Shown here one piece after another: positions 56,907 through 64,000 of a DNA stretch of 64,000 nucleotides (its first letter is position 1; each line of letters starts with the position of its first letter). Below the pieces are notes generated by a model. It worked only from the letters and a program-made list of their open reading frames with translations. It was not told the origin of the DNA and did not search any database. Position numbers and translations under genes: made by a program. The DNA is from Phialocephala subalpina. Its lineage: Eukaryota > Ascomycota > Leotiomycetes > Helotiales > Mollisiaceae. The DNA is taken from positions 658,550 through 722,549 of the forward strand of contig FJOG01000021.1 of the NCBI GenBank assembly GCA_900073065.1, read 5' to 3'.

Positions 56907-58777
56907 ATGGATTCCCAACCACAGACACCACAGAAGGCACAGAAGAAAGAGGGCAAGGTCTCGAGTCGAGAACGAGGGATGCGGGACTTCGACGCGCCGA
57001 TGGAGGAGAGGAGGATCGGAAATGGGTCGACGTTGAAGTTTGGGGCGCAGGTTGATATGAGTGAACTACCATCGAGAGGAAATGTGGAGTTGTTACCGAG
57101 ACCGAGTAGTTCGTGTGCGGATCCTTTGGTCAGTATGCGGAAACCAATCATGGAATAAAAACTGATGACGAGTAGAACTGGGCGAGATGGCGAAAAGAAT
57201 TGGCATTCTTCTCACTGATGCTAGCGACTGCAACGATTGGGAGCTTGAAGACGATGTTCGTTACTGTGAATGCGGTTGTTGCGACGGAGTTGAATGTCGG
57301 GTATACGGGGGCTTCGGCGTTGACTGGTGTGCCGTTGATATTGGGCGCGCTGGTGGGTGTCAACAGTCAGATTCTCAGTCAGATGATTGGGAAGAGGACG
57401 ATCTATTTGGTCAGCTCGATATTGATGCTATTAGCTGCGGTGTGGAACATGCATGTTACGAGCAACTATGCTGAATTCATGTTTTCGAGAATCTTCCAGG
57501 GTATTGGATGGGGAGCATTTGAGGCGCTGGTTGCGGGGTCTATCAATGATCTCTTCTTTGTAAGTTCTCCCACAACATCAGATGTGAATCTTGCTAATAA
57601 TGAACAGGTTCATGAACGATCAGCACGAACAAACGCCTACAACATAGTCTCAATCATGTTCACCTGGGGAACCCCCATTCTCGGAGGCTACCTCTCTCAA
57701 TCCACCCAAGGCTTCCGCAACCAGATCATGGTCATAAACATAATCCAAGCCTTCTCAATCGTGTTCCTAATCCTCGGCACCCCAGAAACGACATTCGATC
57801 GTACAACAGGCGCTACACCACCAGCTGAGAATGCTCCTTCCGGAACACCGTTCAAGCTTTACCTCACGACACTGAAACTTAAGACCCAACATTCTACTCG
57901 GCCTTTCTCTATGGTGAGAGCGTTGCAACCGGTTAAAGCTCTCTATGCGCCTTCGACTCTGCTTACAGCTCTGCTTTCGGCTCCTTTACTTGCGACGACT
58001 TTCGGTATCGCCCAAAGTTTGTCTCTGATATTCACCTCGATGCCCACTTTCCTGTTCCCCTCTCGCCTGGGATTTCTGTTCACCTTCCCTCTGGTATTCA
58101 GTCTGTTGACATACAGCATCGCAAGCTTCGTAATCTACATCCGCTCCAAGCCACCTCATCACCTCTCCTCTTCTTCCAGCAACATCAGTCTCGGTGTTGC
58201 GATCCCGGCGCTCGTTCTTTCTGTTGCGGGGTTGTTGGCTATGGGTCTCTACACCGAAGCGGCACTCATGCCTACCATCGTCGACGACAACGGATCTGTT
58301 TTCGCTCTCTCAACCGGAGCCGACATCAGCCTGAAAACCGTATCAGCACTTTTCGGCATCTTAGTCTCAGGTTCCATCATCCTTTCCTACTCCGCCGCAA
58401 CCCACCTCTCATCCTCAAACTGGTCCTCTCCCGCAAAATCCTCCTTATTGATGAGCGGAACGAACTTCTGGAACGACATGCTAATTGGAATTTGGAGTAT
58501 CGGTATGCCGATGTGGGTTATGGGCGCGATGCAAGAGGGTATGACGATGGTGATGGGGTTTAAGGAGACGGCTATTGCGCTTGCTATTCTCAGTATAGTG
58601 TTGAGTAGTTCAGTAGGGGCGATGCTGTGGAGCAAAGGACAAGAAATTAGAACAGTTGATGATAGAGTACTGGGGAGGGTAGAGGAGAATGAGGGGTTAC
58701 AGCAAGGGGAGGGGAGGGGGAATGAGATGGGTGGGTTGAAGAAGTGGGATACTGGGGGAAGTTTTATGGAAGTTTAA
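56907..58777 (+). CDS. MFS transporter
   Basis: A 591-aa major facilitator superfamily permease with about 12 membrane segments. Three exons: 56907-57128, 57176-57559 and 57608-58777. The second intron is 48 bp, in frame and stop-free; it is called because NDLFF joins to VHERSARTNAYNIVSIMFTWG, the normal continuation. A hydrophilic 90-residue N-terminus (DMSELPSRGNVELLPRPSS) leads to DPLNWARWRKELAFFSL, the family signature before TM1. GKRTIYLVSSILMLLAAVW after TM2 and RIFQGIGWGAFEALV in TM4 are diagnostic. The C-terminal tail is charged. Substrate cannot be predicted. Confidence 0.92.
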
Positions 58778-59011
58778 GTTCACGGCCGAGGCTTTATGTG
58801 GGAGGTGGCTTTTTTGGAGTTTTGGTTTCAGTTGGCTAGGATTATGATCTGGTCGGGTGTGGTGGGATTTTGTTGTCTCAGCCAGCTGTGCTGAGCTTGG
58901 AGACTTTTGATATACATACAGCTTATGGTATGATGAATAGATAATGCTTACTTATGATGACCAAAGTTGGTACTGTGCCTTCCATGCTGGCGGAACTTCG
59001 AACCAGACTCG
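58778..59011. other. 3' flank of the MFS gene
   Basis: Short non-coding stretch ending at a hAT-like terminus. Confidence 0.5.
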
Positions 59012-59224
59012 CAGAGTGGCCAATAAGTCAGTTAACTGATCAACTGACTGATCACTGATTGTAAAAGCCAATAATTTGGCCATTTTCATTAGCCAAGTCA
59101 GTCAGTTAAGTACTTGTTTAACTGATAATACACTTATCAGTTGAAACCCTTAGATTTTCTTGATTGTGGACCGAGTTTAGACCTTTTTGGGCCCTATTTT
59201 GGCTATTTTGAGGCAAAAAGACAC
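59012..59224. mobile_element. Left end of a hAT-like element (copy 3)
   Basis: Starts CAGAGTGGCCAATAAGTCAGT, the terminus of copies 1 and 2, followed by subterminal repeats GTTAACTGATCAACTGACTG, CAGTCAGTTAAG and TTATCAGTTGAAA. No right terminus was found before the HET relic, which begins at about 59225, so this is a partial copy or a deletion junction. The right limit is approximate. Confidence 0.6.
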
Positions 59225-60717
59225 TTGCTCGCGCATTGAGCATCTGTTCTCAAGTCAAAGCTTCGAAAGTGATATGGACTGTGTTCTTGCGATGCTCAAG
59301 AACGTATGGTGGACAAGAATATGGGTATTCAGAAAGTCGTGTTAGCTGTGCTCCCAGTTGTGGTATGTGGGACTCCATGCCGTGGGATGAGTCCATTACT
59401 TCCCGGGTAGCATTCGAGTACTTCCGAATGCGCATGATAGAAGCTCAGATAGAGAAAAGGCCACCAAGAGGGGCGGTCATACCAGAGCTGACCATTGTCA
59501 CCAACATGTGACCGGTCAGGTCCATGACAGTCTTCAGGATCAATTTCATGGAATCGCCATCTATTAGCCTTCTATCTCTAATGTCCGCTACAACAATGTT
59601 CCTCAACAGATCCGCGAGACAAAAGATATGCTTTGCTGAGTATTGTCAACCACGGAACGATCAAAGATCATATTCTCCCAGATTATACAAGCTCTTGCGC
59701 AAAAGTATATACAAGACTCGCCAGATACTTGATTACGAGTCGTATGAATCTCACGATCTTTGAGGATCTTCATGATGCACAATTCTGTCATGTTACAAGA
59801 GGAGGATCATGAACATCTTCTACTGCCATTATGGGTCCCTGGTTGCAAAAAAGTGCCTTACATGCGCCCACTGGACTCCCTTTATTGGAAGAGGATTGAA
59901 GAGCGAACATTTTATGGTCTCTACGGTCCACGCAAACAGAACATGACTCTCAATGGCAAATTATGGACTCGACTATTCAATGCATCGTTGGAAATCCCTT
60001 CATCATATCCATACAATTTCTCCTCAGACTCCAAGATATTTCACCTTATAGGCATTGAAGTTGACAAGATAACGGCGGTTGCTATGTTTATCAACGATAG
60101 ATTCCGGCCGCACCGAGTCCAGACCAAGCAGTGGCTAGAAGATTGGAGGGAAGTTTTCAAATCCGGAAAAGGCTATAGGTATCACCGCGGCGGCGCATTT
60201 GAGGAAGCGTTCTGGAGAACACTGTGTTGCAACTTGTGATGGCCTAAAGGCTCCAAGCAGCCCCCAGCACAAATATCAGATCACATCCCGAATGTTTCAG
60301 CTATCCCGCCATCTTCGGAAAAGGAGGGGACCGCTTTCATCGAAGCGCTTCTGAACTGGCACCCACCACAATTACTAGAAACTCTATACAGGAGCATGTT
60401 TGTCACTAGCTCAGGTCTTCTTGGCCTAGGTCCAGCAAGCATCATTCCTGGTGATCTAATAATAGTGTTAACCGGAGGACGTGTGCCAATCATTCTTCGA
60501 GGCAGTGGTGAATTTTCCAGCATGACCCAACAAAAAACGTGGAGTACCACAAAGTCGTTAGCGAGAGGTAGGACTTGTTATCCTTCTTCTTCTTTTTTTT
60601 TAACATACGTAAACTAACTTTTCTTCTGAAGCTATGTCCATGGGATCATGCAAGACGAGATTATGGAAGAGCAGAGAGATGGCAAGTATACGCTTAAGCA
60701 ATTTAATCTTGTGTAGA
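59225..60717 (+). pseudogene. HET-6-like protein relic C
   Basis: Plus-strand HET gene lacking its first part. Seen in order: SDMDCVLAMLKNVWWTRIWVF (about 59268-59325), MPWDESITSRVAFEYF after a frame change, DPRDKRYALLSIVNHG (about 59611-59660), LPDYTSSCAKVYTRLARYLI, then a long frame (59760-60239) ending GGAFEEAFWRTLCCN. After a stop come FVTSSGLLGLGPASIIPGDL and GGRVPIILR (about 60395-60505). The end is intact and spliced: exon to 60567, a 64-bp intron, and 60632-60717 with YVHGIMQDEIMEEQ and the stop. The HET N-terminal LSYxWG block is absent; the hAT-like end takes its place. Confidence 0.85.
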
Positions 60718-61349
60718 AACAAAAAAATTGTCTTGCCGTGCGAGAGATATGTTTGCCAGCAGGCGGTTATATTTTTCAGATAGTACGGAAAAGAAACTCC
60801 CAAGAAAGGTATGTCGTCACAGCATCATTAAATCGAGTATTTTTCATTTCTCCACGCCCCGCAACGGCAATGTGTGGTCATCAACTCGGTGCGCAGAACA
60901 CTTTGATAGCGGACAGTGGTACAAGTATGCGTCCGGTGCACTAGGAGTTCCGCGCATTTGTCACGTCTGAGTCAATCATGCGTAAAGTCCTTTTTGGGAA
61001 ATTCGGACATTCTGTATATGACAATATTCCATCTTTTTTTTTTGAGCAACTTACACGTGTTCTGTAGAAGCGAATCGTTGCAAATCATTTCTGTTACTTC
61101 ATGTTGTCGGCGAGGTGCGTAGCCTCATTCGTTTCAGGACGCTCGTGGGGTTTCTCAAGTGACACCACCTACATGGAGATCTTCTTGCTCTCGAGGCACA
61201 TTGTCTCAACAATTTTAGCAAGAGCATTCTTTGCTTTTATTTGCAAGAAGCTCACAGGTTCTGCTTCAAATCAAGTCATTAGAACCTTCAATACCACATT
61301 CTTTCTTCACCAACCGAATCTCGATCGTGTACAGATACATTTCCTGATC
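60718..61349. other. Intergenic, no feature assigned
   Basis: 632 bp. The reading frame of the next gene is open back to 61101, but there is no signal-like start there. Nothing else seen. Confidence 0.45.
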
Positions 61350-62189
61350 ATGAAGCTTACATCTAGTCTTTCACTTGCACTTCTTAGTCTATGGGCTCCC
61401 CTCATCCAAGCAACGTCAAGTCCTAGACATCCATATCCATTTCGCCGCAGCACATCCACGAACGCAACTTTCCCAAACGCTACCTCTCCCAATGCTACCA
61501 TCTCCACACCACCATTCGCATTTCCTAACGGCACGTTCCCAAACGCCACCTCTACCACCGTCCCCCTTTGTCCACTGACCAACACCACCAACACCACACT
61601 CCCCTACACATTTACCCTCCGCGCTGTCTCCGATCACACAACAAACTCTATATTCCTAATCTCCAATCCATATCTCGCCTCAACCTTTCACATCTCTGAC
61701 GCTAGCACCTCACTCGCATTCTTCTCCCTCGAAGAGAATGGACAACTATTCGGTACTAAAAATGGTCATATCGGACTCGCAGGTTTATGTTCGCTTTTAA
61801 GAAGTGGAGCTGGGAATGGGACGGTGTATATCCCAAGTTGTGCTTATAATGGTACCGTTAATCCATTTCCGGTGTCGAACAAGAAATGGGTTGCGAAGAG
61901 TGCTTGTGTTGATGGGGAGACGGAGTTGATTCTGTTGCCGGACTTTGGAGATGGGACGGTGGTTAGGGATACTTGTGAGTACTTTCTTGGAGGGGTGTGA
62001 TGAGGTTGCTTTGCTGATGCGGGACAGACTTTCACGCTGTACCTGGAGCTGAGCCGTTGATTTTCCATGCCCAGCAGGAGATTTATCGTGAGTTTATCTT
62101 GGGTCAATCTTGGGTCAAATTTGCAATGAGGAAAAAAACTGACTTGATTTCTTTTAGCGACCGCTATCTTGGTCATCCAAAAGGTTTGA
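61350..62189 (+). CDS. Secreted, heavily N-glycosylated protein, unknown function
   Basis: A 238-aa protein in three exons, 61350-61974, 62028-62087 and 62158-62189 (introns of 53 and 70 bp). Signal peptide MKLTSSLSLALLSLWAPLIQA, then a short repeat zone in which the sequon Asn-Ala/Gly-Thr/Ser recurs every few residues (TNATFPNATSPNATIS, FPNGTFPNATSTT). The globular part has YTFTLRAVSDHTTNSIFLISNPYL, HIGLAGLCSLLRSG and KKWVAKSACVDGETELILLP, and the spliced end is FHAVPGAEPLIFHAQQ followed by TAILVIQKV. This is a common but uncharacterised ascomycete secreted family. Without the introns the frame ends at 62000; I prefer the spliced form because it restores the usual short C-terminus. Confidence 0.78.
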
Positions 62190-63908
62190 CGTGCTCGAAT
62201 CATGACGACCGCGAACTTGATCCAGTGGAAGGATGGTGGACAGTATATTTAGAGCACTGTAGAATAATTCAAGGGAAGCAACCCGAGCCCAGAGATTAAT
62301 GTAATAATGGCGAAGTGAGTGAATCCCGAAAGATAGTTCTCGAAAAGTGGCTCAATTCCTAGAGTTCCAAAATCTTTTGTACTTTCAATTAAACTCGTAC
62401 TTGTAAGCTCTGCGAGAAATATGTGATGGCCTTCGTGACTGCTACTCTCAGGTCAACAAGAAACTTGAATCCTGTAAGGAGATGGCCTGAAACTGATGTA
62501 ACCTCTGAAGCATATTTTTCACTTGCTCGCCATCACGCGTGCTAGGCGAGCCGAAAAGGGGAACATGTCATTGCCGGGCGACCTTCGCAAAGAGTTGGAG
62601 TTGAGCTATGGCATCATATTCACAGGTGATTAATTCTCGGACTACCACCCAACTAGTTTTTCAGCTTGAGAAAGTTGCGGTTACACAAGGATTTGTTGTC
62701 TGCAACCGAGTTCCACGAGACGGTGATAGCCGAAGCGAGATTCCGGTCCCACTCATCTCCAGAGACCGAATACTTGGTGACAAGCCCTTTCCGAAGCTTC
62801 GGCGCCTCGCCATGGCTCCACTTGAGGATCTCATCTGTGCACAGATACTCGGGTAAAAAGCTCATGTGTCCGATACGCCAATTTGCACCTTTCAATGCAG
62901 CAGAGAATTCCTAATCGCTCTATGAACGAACTTTCTAAATAAGAAAATCTATAATAACCTTAACTCTTCTACTTAGTAATACGTCAGATTTGAGGGATTC
63001 GAATTAATGGCTGTTAAGTTATTCGCGATCGAATGGAGTCGATTTTTGATGTTCTGATCAAAATCGGACATATGAGCTTTTTACCCGAGTAAGTTTGAGT
63101 TTGTGATCCGAGTCAGCGACAAGCTTTCTCGTGTTGATATCTCGACCGATACTCCGCGACAAAGTAAGAAAGCTTGAGATGCACGGAAAGAGCAAACACA
63201 GACAAAGTTCATTTATCCGGTGGAATGCGGGGAAGGCTTTCGGGTAAATTGGATTTTCAGCTAGAGCAGGTACTGACCAGATCCTTGGGTGGATGAGGTG
63301 TTCGCCGCATGTAGATACTGTAGAGATTTGACACCGGCAAGCGTCGGGTACAAAGCGAGGAACGCGATGCGAAATTTCCAGGCTGTGCCTGGCGTCTGGA
63401 TGGGACGCAAAGTAGACGAAGGATGGCTGAGTACTATGATCGTTGAGAAAGAAACAGCCACAGAATTCAACGACGAACTTAATAGTCAAACAACATGCCT
63501 TGAATGCCCGTTGTCAAGGAACTACTCATAATCGCTCCGAATACCAACCAGTCTGGGGTCAATGAACCTAGGACCAGAGAGCGCGGCTCGGGCGCAGTCG
63601 CCTCGTGGCGTTTGTGGAGAATCTTGGCGTCGGGGGATATCGCTCGAGAGCTTTATGCGGGCTGGGATGGTGGGGTGGAAAATGCTTCCCCAGAACACGG
63701 AGATGGTAGAATTTCGGTTCTTCCCCGCAAGTCTCCTAATTTCTAGACTTCTGGGAATATCGATGCTCGGTGTTGAGAATTGCGAAGTTATAAAACCATG
63801 ATGATTTCCGTGTGGACTTGGTTGAATAGCCAACTTTGACACTCTTCATCTTTTTTCATCTCTCCCCTGTGAAATTCTATCCTCGATCCACGAAAGTAAC
63901 CCGCAAAC
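62190..63908. other. Intergenic, no supported gene
   Basis: 1.72 kb. Overlapping open frames on both strands at about 62610-62910 and 63060-63840 match nothing I know, lack introns or domains, and are not called. Confidence 0.45.
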
Positions 63909-64000
63909 ATGGAGAAATCGATGCACGATATCACCGACGCGACATCTCACGATGAACATCTCCCAGAGCCAGAGATCAACAAGTCTCCTGAACATGCTGC
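63909..64000 (+). CDS. N-terminus of a gene running off the window
   Basis: ATG after a pyrimidine-rich leader and CGCAAAC. The 30 visible codons give an acidic, hydrophilic peptide (MEKSMHDITDATSHDEHLPE...). Such tails are typical of fungal MFS transporters, but no domain is in view. Confidence 0.4.
   Translation, partial: MEKSMHDITDATSHDEHLPEPEINKSPEHA

Overview
The window reads as nuclear DNA of a filamentous ascomycete (Pezizomycotina). The evidence is spliceosomal introns of about 47-79 bp with GT...AG ends and CTGAC/CTAAC-like branch sites, several heterokaryon-incompatibility (HET) genes, Zn2Cys6, bZIP/DUF3425 and Clr5 regulators, and a retrotransposon carrying the C-to-T-in-CpA signature of repeat-induced point mutation (RIP). 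A member of Leotiomycetes would fit, but that is only an impression. No tRNA, rRNA or CRISPR array was seen.

Layout. 1-10 kb is a relic zone. The end of a hAT-like element abuts a decayed P2B calcium-ATPase that is split by a 5.9 kb RIP-mutated Copia retrotransposon (two LTRs, 5-bp target duplication); a kinesin-1 tail relic follows. 10.3-14.4 kb holds an amidohydrolase and a zinc-cluster factor, each about 355 bp downstream of one arm of a 76-bp inverted CCAAT/CACGTG repeat. 15.7-24.5 kb holds an O-methyltransferase with three in-frame stops, one intact HET gene and a sacsin-like HATPase gene broken by stops and frameshifts. 26-29 kb holds a Clr5 gene divergent from a small membrane protein, then a complete 502-bp hAT-type MITE. 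30-31.4 kb and 40.9-43.2 kb are two HET relics. 31.7-39.6 kb carries bZIP, NmrA-like, a secreted repeat protein without a start codon, a methyltransferase fragment, a LaeA-like methyltransferase and an NCS1 transporter. 43.3-46 kb holds a CoA-binding protein with an expanded Ala/Lys tail and a 1.5 kb palindromic inverted-repeat element.

46.7-58.8 kb is a calmer, core-like block: a Ser-rich membrane protein, a trans-aconitate-methyltransferase-like enzyme, myosin light chain Cdc4, a STEEP1-like protein, an M3 oligopeptidase and an MFS transporter, all intact. 59-64 kb returns to accessory DNA: another hAT end next to a HET-6-like relic, a glycosylated secreted protein and the first codons of a gene running off the window.

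The genes do not form a biosynthetic cluster. The main picture is an accessory region rich in self/non-self recognition genes, most of them dead, with transposon ends next to several break points, beside an intact housekeeping block. I found no clear new enzymatic system. The most unusual signals are the inverted promoter module, the palindromic element, the Ala/Lys tail expansion and an in-frame intron inside the zinc cluster.
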